From Hamiltosporidium magnivora (taxonomy: Eukaryota; Microsporidia; Dubosqiidae): DNA of 14,931 nt. The position numbers and the translations under genes are program-made. Shown here piece by piece: positions 1-7,944 of this stretch. A model generated the notes under the pieces. That model did not search any database and was not told where the DNA came from. It saw only the letters and a list, made by a program, of their open reading frames with translations. Numbering within the stretch: the first letter of the stretch is position 1; each line of letters starts with the position of its first letter. The stretch spans positions 1-14,931 of the forward strand of contig PITI01000308.1 in the NCBI GenBank assembly GCA_004325065.1, given 5' to 3'.

Positions 1-3000
1 GTGTTAGTTGCACAAGTAATTAAATCTAACATTGTTAAATTAAAAAAGAACACGTGTGATACCTACTCTATTATGCTATTATCTCAAAATTTAATCCCTT
101 CATGTTCGATATAATTCTTTCATAGAACAAGATCAAAATATTTAATTTATATTGTGAGCAGTCTCGCATTTGACCGTAGAAACAATCATTTATTTATACA
201 GTAGTATTATACAATGCTTTTTTAAGGATTGAGATTATTTTTTACACTACTTGTATTGTTTGTTAATACTTTATTCAACTTATCTCAAAGTTTACAATGA
301 TGAAATCGACTAGATTGTCCCTTAATAAAAAATATATATCATATGCGCATTTTTTGGCAAATTGTGTGCAGTTTAAAGTGGTGTATGATAAATAATTTTA
401 TCAAAATCAATGCCAAAAATATTACACGACCTCATTTGATTATTTAAATTATGCATTAAAAGTTCGAATTAAGATATAACTGTGTTAGAACATGTTAGAC
501 CTCTTTTATTTCTTTTTTTCTATATATGTAAACATTTTCTTCGAACCAGAATTTTCTCGTCCTTCCAATTTAAAGAGACAGAGAGAGGTATTTAGAAAAT
601 CATTATCAAAACAAAGCAAGCATTAACATTTATTCAGCATTATTACGCGCATATAATATGTATATAATTGAGTTGGCAATTACATAAATTCAAAAGTCTG
701 TAATTTGAAGCATATAACAATCTAAGCTGCTCTTATAACATTCAAAAAGTTAAACCGGATTGGTTTTAAATTTAACCTTCTCTTTAAATTCAAATAATGC
801 TTCTAAAACCATTAAAAATTCCTTCAATATTTTGCAACTTTGTTTTCTATATGGCATATAAGGAAGATATGTTGTTAAATTCTTTAAATAGTTTTTATGA
901 GATCAAAGCTATTTTTAAACGCTTTATTTGTTGAGATGGTTTTAAATAGACAATTTTTAAACCTAAATGGTTTTACTTTATAGCGGTGTTCATAAAAAAT
1001 AAAGTCATGGTAATTTTATCGTAGATTCCAGAATTCAATAGCAACATTCACTGGTAATATAATTCATATAATGTTTGTTTTTATAGAATTATAGATATAT
1101 TATATAGATTATGAACAAATAGAAGGTAAAATACAAGAAGCATTTCAAATAACTGAGAAATATGCCTATAGGAAAATGAAATAGTAAAAAGTCCTAAAAA
1201 TGAATCTAGAATAAGGGGTTTTCTCTAAACAATTTATACTCTTTTGCTAGAATTAAGTAAAATAAGATATTACTGCCGAAAAAATGCAAGTAATCCCAAA
1301 ATAAAAATGAATGAGTATGATTTTATTTAAAATTTCCTTGTAATATAAACTAGCGGAAATAGCTGCATAAAAATTAGGAAATAAAAAATCAAAATTTTAT
1401 ACACCATGTTACGTTGTAAAATAAACAAGCAGTCTTATTTAAACACATATGTAAATTTTAAGTATAAATGATTTTGTCTAAAAATTTTCTAGCTGCTTTA
1501 TTAAAATATTGAATATCAAAAAGTCGAAAATAGTGAAAAAAATATGAACCAAAAACTTAGTTCACGAAAAATCTGGCTTCTTTTTAGCATTTTTCGATGG
1601 TAAGTCCACATCATCTTAACCACCATCTTTATCTAGATATTTATCTTAAACTTTAAAAATTTCCCTGTAAATATCCAGTGATTCTATCATACAACTTCAA
1701 GATATGGAAATTTCTTTTTCGTTATCTAAGCACCTTCTTATTTTACAATTTTTTTCTGATCAATGCATTTTTTTTTCACGTATATTGTTGGCTAATTCAG
1801 GGGTTTCAAATATGCTAGTTTTTTATGTATCATATAAGGTTGGTTGTGCCTATCTATATACATTTCGTTGAACTATAGTTAAATTTATATTTTTTTTGCG
1901 ATCATCGATTATACAAATTCTTCTTGTCATTTTGTTTTATAATCTTCTTTCTATATAATTTATGGTTTTTGTCACAATAACTTGCCAAATAAATACATAA
2001 AATTATTTCGGTACTACATCAAGTAAAAATGTGACTCTTTAGAAAAGGTCTTGGCTTTTTGGATTTTCAAAGTATAAATCTGAAGCGATCATCTCCGAAG
2101 AAATTAAATTGCAGCTTCGGGGAGTGTAAGTATGCGCAGTTTCTCGCATTTTAAAAAAACATTTTGTGGTTTATTTCGAATTATACACCTCTCTTAGTTT
2201 TCCCAAACTTAGGTTTTGGTTTGAGTATTTTCAATAATTTTTAAAAGCAGAGGTAATGCATTAGTTTTAAAAATTCATTTATATTCGTTTAGAAATCAAG
2301 ATGTTCAGAGCGAATAAATTAACTACAAAAATAGACGTTTTTTGTGTTAAATCTTAGCAAATATAGTTGTTTAATGATAATAACTTTTTTTCTACCATAA
2401 CTCCATTTTTCCCACCAATAATAGAAGACTGTTTAGCAAACAAATGTCTTATTCATTTCTTTTCATTGTATGATTAATATAACCAACTTAACCATTTTTT
2501 TTTTCTAGCAATTAAACTTTAAATGAAGTTTCTATTTTATTTTTTATTATATGAATCGCGTTGCACGGACTTATTTGATTTTCATTTTTATCTCCTCCTA
2601 TGATTTTTATAAACTCGAATAACGCTTTTCGTTTAGTTTACGTGGATTCCTGGCGGATTCTATTTTTTATACTGCGTTATTTTGGAACATTGATATATTT
2701 CTTTATGAAGGATCCCCATAGCAGAATTGTATGTTAGCTCCAAAAATTAGCACTAAGAGTTTACTTTGCAGGTTCAAACAAAGGAAATGCAGAGCACTTT
2801 CCTCTCAATCTGATTCACATTTTATTTATCGCATATACACAAAAGCATGAACTAAACTTAATGAACATCCAGTCATATTTAGAGTAATTTAATTGGATAT
2901 TTAATTAACCACATTAAAGGTTCATCAATTAAAGAAAATAGCTTCTTTGATAAATGTGCATAGAATTTGTTCAAACTATTTGCATAACGTTGCATTCGGA

Positions 3001-3720
3001 TTCATAAATAAACCAAAGAATTAATTCTGTTGGCATCTTTGATCATTTCAGAGTATTTGCGGTGCATACTACACTAAAAAAAGTAACAATATTTTCACAA
3101 CACATTTTATTTGTAGTTGATTTCGCCTTTTAATTTTTAAGCTTATTTTTACATAAAACGGGAAGTTCTATAGTTATAATAGCCAGTTTTTTTGCATCAA
3201 AGAGTTTTCTTTACCGATGAGCAAAAAATAATTTATTGCTTGAATTTCTCTTTATATATTTTCTCAACATTGTATATTTTTTTCGCATGTGCCTCAAAAA
3301 GGTATATACAACACAAATAGAAAAGAAGAGGCCCTATTCATCCACAAGATTACTTTAACATTATTCTTAATGATTTTTTAAACTTCATTTTTAAAAAACA
3401 TTACTTCAAAATTTTTCAAATCTTATATTTTGATGGAGAAATTTAAGAAGAAATTGTTGTCTTATTTTATAAGTCTAGATATATATTTGTTAAAAATACT
3501 AATCACACCCCCTCTTTGAAAATTCTTAATTGTTTTAAACGGCAAATATTATAAATTTCAACACGATTAACAGGCCATAAATTGGTTATAAGACATACAT
3601 TTTGGTACATATATTTCCCTGTTCTTTTTTTATTTTTGTCAAATAGTTTTGCTTTTCAGCCTCGAGCAATTTTATGAAATTTTATGCTACATCAATGCGT
3701 ATTAAAATTTAGTAAATATG

Positions 3721-3835
3721 CCTGTCGTAATCTCTCTCGAGGCACCCAGATAAAAGGTATCTTTGATAGAAGCAGCTCTATCAGTCGAAGTAAAGGGTTT
3801 TTTAACCCGTGTAGATAAAGAGTTGTTTTTATTAA
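3721..3835. other. GC-richer unassigned island
   Basis: This patch stands out from its surroundings by its mixed base composition and by a small hairpin, GGGTT-TTTT-AACCC, at about 3799-3812. Two minus-strand frames stay open across most of it; one contains LGASREITTGIF and the other WVPRERLRQAY. I recognise neither as a known domain. The length and the lack of a T-loop argue against a tRNA. It may be a fragment of another repeat that has not yet drifted to background composition. Function unknown. Confidence 0.3.
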
Positions 3836-3968
3836 TAAAAAGGTTTATTTAATTTATTATTTCAATTCTTTGTTTTTCTTTCTTCAACCAATATATTTTT
3901 AATAAAATATAATTTCATATTTCATAAGAGAATTCCGATAATCTATAATTATGTAGTAGAATACTACA

Positions 3969-4241
3969 ATGCACAAAAAAATTTTGTTTAGAAAGTTGTC
4001 CGCAGATTTAACTGAAAAAATAATGATTAAAATATTAATTTATCTCCATGTTCAAAATATTAGAATCGTTGAAAATATACAGGATTTATTGAACAATCTA
4101 TTACAACATATTAAAAGCAGAGTTCATAGAAGATTAAATTTCAAAAGTCAACGATTACGATCAATTTGGATTTTCTTAAATAGATTATTTATAAACTTAC
4201 TAGTTAGGTTTTTGTTTTATTATATTGAAGTAATTGCATAG
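3969..4241 (+). CDS. Unrecognised 90-codon ORF, possibly spurious
   Basis: This ATG-to-TAG frame would encode a basic, isoleucine- and leucine-rich protein of 90 residues. It begins with a lysine-rich stretch, followed by RKLSADLTEKIM (about residues 8-19), and the rest looks helical with a basic middle part (about residues 50-66). The RKLSADL opening is loosely reminiscent of the first helix of Tc1/mariner-type transposase DNA-binding domains, but the expected helix-turn-helix glycine and serine pattern does not follow, so I make no assignment. In DNA this AT-rich, a 90-codon open frame somewhere in 15 kb is not surprising by chance. There is no neighbouring gene to support it and no clear regulatory signal. 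It could be a small real gene, an element fragment or chance. Confidence 0.2.
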   Translation: MHKKILFRKLSADLTEKIMIKILIYLHVQNIRIVENIQDLLNNLLQHIKSRVHRRLNFKSQRLRSIWIFLNRLFINLLVRFLFYYIEVIA

Positions 4242-4641
4242 ATTGTTAGCCAAAAATATATTTGTGTTTAATTAGACCATTTGTTCGAACATTTTTCAGC
4301 TTAGAAAATATTTTTTACGAATGTGTGCTAAACTTCATTATTTGTATTTTACTTTTCTCACATTCATTATAATGTAAAAATAAATGACAAATTTTTTTTA
4401 AAAGACTAAATAAGATTTTTTTATCACGATAGCGTGTTCTATCACATATCTGGTTATACTAATAATATTTATTCAAATTATGTTTTAGGATTTAATCTAG
4501 TTTAAATATCTTTAACAAATTCAATTTATGCCATTTTTGTCTATTTCTTTTATTTTTCCCTCTTTTTTATCTCGAATCTTTTTACACGTAGCATCTTTCA
4601 TATTAAATTTCTTTTCTAGATTTAATCCCAGTTATTATTAA

Positions 4642-4645
4642 TAAA
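4642..4645. repeat. Target-site duplication TAAA, left copy
   Basis: TAAA lies immediately outside the TGTCAC left end of the transposon and is repeated at 6775-6778 just outside the GTGACA right end. An exact 4-bp duplication directly abutting both ends is the expected scar of integrase-mediated insertion with a 4-bp stagger. In AT-rich DNA a 4-bp AT match can occur by chance, so its weight comes from the coincidence with both repeat ends. Confidence 0.75.
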
Positions 4646-4701
4646 TGTCACGGGCCGATAAACCCCCCCCCATGTCCAATAGAACCCCGTTATGTCCTAT
4701 A
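4646..4701 (+). repeat. Left terminal inverted repeat
   Basis: This 56-bp left end begins TGTCACGGGCCGATAAA, continues with a run of nine C, and includes ATGTCCAATAGAACCCCGTT. It matches the reverse complement of 6721-6774 with three substitutions (at 4652, 4657 and 4694) and a two-base difference in the length of the C run. The C run and CCCC block make it far more GC-rich than the flanking DNA. Confidence 0.9.
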
Positions 4702-4720
4702 CATCTTTAATCTTGATAAC

Positions 4721-4739
4721 ACCCTTTATTTTTTGATGT
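4721..4739 (+). repeat. Left subterminal inverted repeat
   Basis: CCCTTTATTTTTTGATG lies 20 bp inside the end of the main left repeat. It matches the reverse complement of 6699-6715 with one mismatch. On the right side the same block follows the main repeat almost directly, so the left copy carries an extra stretch of about 18 bp between the two blocks. It could be part of an originally longer terminal repeat or a separate transposase binding site. Confidence 0.6.
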
Positions 4740-5102
4740 AGCCTTTTGATTTATATATCCTTATAACCCATTTATTTCCTTTATTCGATAAACCTTCTTA
4801 TTTTAGTTTCCTTTCAATATTTCTTATCCATCCTTTTTTAACATTTCTTTTGTATAAACAAATAGGATGTGTTAATTATGAATAAAATATCCAATAAAAT
4901 TTATATTTTTCTTTTCAGTTCTTTTTTTGCTTTTTTCGGTTTTTTGCATTTGTTAGTATTTGTAAAGCAAAAGCTCGTTGTAAAACTCGATACAGACACT
5001 CAACAACATAACACTGTATATAAATTTATTTAATGCTTTCAGCTTATTTGTTTTTTTTTCTAAGTATTCGGTTTATATATATAAAAACATAATGTAACCA
5101 AA

Positions 5103-6457
5103 ATGCCAAAGATTGTAAGTTGTAAAAATACGAAAGAAAAAGAAATTCTAACAGCATATTTAAAATCAATCAGTATCCAGCGATTATTTTAAAGAAGAAA
5201 AGAATTGTTGAGACATAACATTTTACTTTGCTCGGAGATGATATTTGCTTTAAAAGGAGCGATCATGTAATAAGAGCCGTTTTTAGATTTGAAACTGTCT
5301 TGATTAAACAAATTATTCGAATAGAGCATTCTGTTGCACAGATTGGATTAAATAAAATGATGGCTTTGTTTGTAGAAAAATACTATTGGATTCCCAAGGC
5401 ATACATAAGAGAGTATATAAGAGACTGTGAAGAATTAGTCAATTCAATTCTCTAAAAACAATTCAGCCAATATATATAAATCATATTACAAAAAAACAGG
5501 ATCTATTTATGATGAATTGTGTAGATCCAAGGAGATACAGTGATCAAAATGATCAATATAGCAGGATTCTCAATGTAATCGACACATACACAAAAAATCT
5601 CTGGAGCTTTAAGCTGATTAATAAAACTTCGGAATTAGTAAGAGATTCATTATAATTTTTATTTAACAATTTCGGTGTCCTGGTGGTAATACAATCCGAT
5701 AACGGTCGAGAGTTTAAAAATGCACTACTTGAAGCCTTTTAACAGAACTTAACATCAAAATTATACATGGAAGACCACGCAATCCAAAGGCGCAAGGTCA
5801 AGTGGAACGTGTAAATCAAACTATAAAAAGATGGCTAGCGAAGAAATTGCATGAAACAGGCGGAAGAAGGTGGATGAAACATCTTAATATTGTTGTTTGT
5901 GTATATAATAGAACAATACATGGTGCAACAAACAAATATCCATTTATGCTTTTCTTCGGACAACCAGGTTTTAACAATCCACTTCCTAGAAGCATAATAG
6001 TTGAAAACGAAGCCAGTATGATAGTGCCTGCTATTGATATAGATCCTGATATGATTTTAGTCGAAGAAAATGCAGCGGATACACAATAGATCCTGGAAAT
6101 CGCCTCGGAATACATGAAGAATTTACTGAAACAGTAACCACCACAACCACTATAATAGCTGATTATCTTGAAATCAATAGTAAAATTCGTTCGGATATTG
6201 CTAAGCATTTTAAGAATTATAGAGAAAGAATTCTAGAAACAACAATTCAAATAGACACAAGAGAGATTTGTCTATTGGAGATCAAGTTTTGATAAAAAAA
6301 AGACTTCGATATGAATACATAAACCAAAAGAGCGCCTTTTGACTCTTTTTAGGATAATTCGGTTTTTACAGTTACCGCTATTTTGATGAACAACATGATT
6401 GAAGTAAAAAACAATGATGAAGACACAAGAACAGTTTTCAGTGGCGTAATAAAATGA
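5103..6457 (+). pseudogene. Integrase-type (Ginger-like) transposase, disrupted
   Basis: This relic of about 450 codons encoded a DDE integrase acting as a cut-and-paste transposase in the nucleus. It starts at ATG 5103 (MPKIVSCK), just after a TATATATATAAAA tract at 5073-5085. The N-terminal part has RRKELLRHN. Next comes an HHCC-type zinc finger (5327-5437), of which one His and one Cys survive: H34, then Gln in place of the second His, C67, then Leu in place of the second Cys (numbered from the TTG at 5228). The catalytic core has Asp at 5524-5526 (NCVDPRRYS), Asp at 5698-5700 (QSDNGREF) and Glu at 5805-5807 (GQVERVNQT). Spacing is 35 residues once the frameshift near 5740 is allowed for. 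A C-terminal part with IGDQVLIKK (6274-6300) and VFTVTAIL (about 6359-6382) resembles the basic barrel of integrases. Stops at 5190, 5653, 6087 and 6350 and frame changes near 5226, 5445, 5740, 6080, 6275 and 6340 inactivate it. Confidence 0.88.
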
Positions 6458-6674
6458 GTTTAATTTAATTTACTTTGCAATTATTATAGACATTTTTTAT
6501 TATTTAAGTATTATCATTAAAGTTTTTATTTTTATTCTGGCGAAACTTAAAATATTTTTTTTCGCGGGAAATTCAAGTTGAAAACTATATAAGCATTTTT
6601 TACAGAGACCCCTATTAAATTTAGGGAAAAAATCACTTCCTTTTTTTAAATATATGGCCCTTAGATAAAATATA

Positions 6675-6743
6675 TGAAAATAACGGGGTTCTATAAATCA
6701 TTAAAAAATAAAGGGGGGTATATAGGAAATAACGGGGTTCTAT
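6675..6743 (+). repeat. Right-end direct repeat of the TIR core
   Basis: AACGGGGTTCTAT occurs twice at the right end, at 6682-6694 and inside the terminal repeat at 6731-6743, 49 bp apart. Similarity extends upstream (TATATGAAAAT versus TATAGGAAAT). No second copy is seen at the left end. Repeated blocks near a transposon end are often transposase binding sites; here that role is inferred. Confidence 0.6.
6699..6715 (-). repeat. Right subterminal inverted repeat
   Basis: Read on the minus strand this is CCCTTTATTTTTTAATG, the partner of the left block at 4721-4739 with one mismatch. It lies next to the main right terminal repeat without the 18-bp insertion found on the left. Confidence 0.6.
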
Positions 6744-6774
6744 TGGACATGGGGGGGTTTATTGGCCTGTGACA
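6721..6774 (-). repeat. Right terminal inverted repeat
   Basis: This 54-bp right end finishes TTTATTGGCCTGTGACA. Its reverse complement matches 4646-4701 apart from three substitutions and a C run of seven instead of nine. The external boundary is fixed by the TAAA duplication immediately outside. Confidence 0.9.
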
Positions 6775-6778
6775 TAAA
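6775..6778. repeat. Target-site duplication TAAA, right copy
   Basis: This is an exact copy of 4642-4645 directly after the GTGACA terminus. See the left copy for weight and caveats. Confidence 0.75.
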
Positions 6779-7639
6779 TCTTCAACCAAGTTCTAAACTA
6801 GAAGTACAAGCCAGTTGTCTAAATCATTAAGACAGAATATAGATGAAAAAAGAAATATTCTATTAATTTCAAGTATCAAAAGAAATAACTAAATAAATTA
6901 CTCATGCGATTCCCAGATATTTTTTTTTAACTACTCTGTGTTATTTTTATATCGCAAATAGGTGTCTGGTTTTTACTAGATATTTTGATGCTTCTATTAT
7001 ATTTCTATCTGCATTCTCGATTATGTTTTGGTTTTTAGATGTTTCATGAGAAAGATTAGCTATGAACAATAACTATATTTATGGAATACAAATTTCTCTA
7101 AAAAACCATACCAACTCTGCGTATTTCCAGAAATAGAGTAGCATATAACCACAGAAATGTCTTTTAAGTAAATAACGAGATTTTAAAAACTAAAAAATCA
7201 GTTGGTAAATCTTTGAATTCGAAAGAAAGATTTGATGGCTTTTTAAAATTCAAAGAAATTCTGATAAAAGCTCATTCTTTGTAAAAAAATAATTGTTTAA
7301 AAATTTGTATGTTGGAATTTCTTCCCGTTATTTTTTTTGAAGTGTTTAAAAATATATTAATGTTCTTTTTTAAATTTTCTTGCACATAATAGAAGATATA
7401 TTTGCATATCATAAGGAGAATACGCTCTTCGTTTTCATAATACACGAAATTTATTGAAATAGAGTTTTTTTTACTAGATAAAAAGAGAAGCAGCTTTATT
7501 TATTTATATTACTTTCTTTGACTCTTACAGTTTTAAAGGAGATTTTCAGATTTTCCTATTAAATAATTATTAATATGGATTTCAAATAATATTGAAGCTA
7601 TAAAATTCTTTTTTAAAAGAAAATTTACACAATTACAAT
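6779..7639. other. AT-rich stretch with no recognisable gene
   Basis: No coding region, RNA gene or clear repeat was recognised on either strand. If the minus-strand relic at 7640-7944 is a Merlin-type transposase, its catalytic half should have lain here; I looked for it and could not find it. Confidence 0.6.
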
Positions 7640-7944
7640 ATTCTAATGCAGTCGGTAAGTATTTGATTATTTTTATAGATAATGCTCTAAAAAGCTTCGG
7701 TTTCAAGGCCATTTATTTTTCTTTGCAGAATAAAAATACAACTACTAACCGTATTTATGATACCAGACCACATTTTATACATTATCATTGGTTTTTCATA
7801 TGCAAATGTTTTTTTATTATGAATGAAACTAAATTGGGTGTGGTATTGGCAATCTTTCCAAACATGCATCTTGTGCTTTCAAACTTGCCTAAAACACCGT
7901 GAACAATTTTAAAACCACATGATTTTTCTCAGTAGATACAGAGA
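7640..7944 (-). pseudogene. Probable Merlin/IS1595-like transposase N-terminal relic
   Basis: Read on the minus strand, one frame from about 7944 to 7640, with stops at 7911-7909, 7881-7879 and 7686-7684, carries a pattern typical of Merlin/IS1595-type transposases. There is a zinc-ribbon-like pair, NCSRC (7908-7894) followed 11 residues later by WKDC (7860-7849), where the W stands in place of the expected Cys or belongs to the WRC motif. Then comes HTQFSFIHN, KKTFAYEKPM (about 7815-7786) matching the TIF..SK.PL region, and a helical segment ending INGLETEAF, matching the part that normally precedes the TA.....KIR helix. After the stop, SIIYKNNQ continues the expected helix. The catalytic DDE half was not found, and no terminal repeats were found. 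This is pattern recognition on degraded sequence; chance resemblance in AT-rich DNA remains possible. Confidence 0.42.

Larger units (their letters stand above)
1..4641. other. AT-rich gene-free tract, left flank
   Basis: No coding region, tRNA, rRNA or mobile-element protein could be recognised in this stretch on either strand. It is dominated by T and A runs with dense stop codons in all frames. Two local exceptions are listed separately: a GC-richer patch near 3721-3835 and a 90-codon ORF at 3969-4241. A small imperfect hairpin (CTCCGAAG pairing with CTTCGGGGAG, about 2094-2124) is visible but has no evident role. Old, fully decayed elements may be present below what can be recognised by eye. 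Confidence 0.7.
4646..6774 (+). mobile_element. Ginger-like DNA transposon with integrase-type transposase (decayed)
   Basis: A 2129-bp element is bounded by near-perfect terminal inverted repeats (4646-4701 and 6721-6774) and flanked by a TAAA/TAAA duplication. The ends read TGTCAC...GTGACA. Between them lies a single decayed gene, 5103-6457, for a retroviral/Ty3-type integrase with zinc finger and DD35E core. No gag, protease, reverse transcriptase or RNase H trace is visible, and the ends are inverted rather than direct, which excludes an LTR retrotransposon. Integrase-type transposase, TGT termini, inverted repeats and a 4-bp duplication together define the Ginger group of cut-and-paste transposons (family knowledge). 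Alternatives are the Ginger2/TDD or IS3EU groups; the 4-bp duplication argues against the 6-bp type. The gene carries many stops and frameshifts, so the element cannot move itself, but its ends are well enough kept that movement by a related transposase is conceivable. Confidence 0.85.

Noticed and set aside
461..480. GTTCGAATTAAG resembling a tRNA T-loop
   Set aside because: No matching D-arm, anticodon arm or acceptor stem was found around it.
3737..3835. Possible tRNA or small structural RNA
   Set aside because: No T-loop, no acceptor pairing and no cloverleaf could be drawn; only a 5-bp hairpin is present.
5816..6208. Minus-strand 130-codon open frame
   Set aside because: It lies antisense to the integrase gene, whose plus-strand frames carry the GQVERVNQT motif and the family pattern; it has no motif of its own.
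4646..6774. Reading the integrase element as an LTR retrotransposon or retrovirus-like copy
   Set aside because: The ends are inverted, not direct, repeats, and there is no trace of gag, protease, reverse transcriptase or RNase H in the 2.1 kb.
7663..7902. Plus-strand 79-codon open frame
   Set aside because: It is antisense to the Merlin-like pattern on the minus strand, starts with a non-ATG codon and shows no domain.
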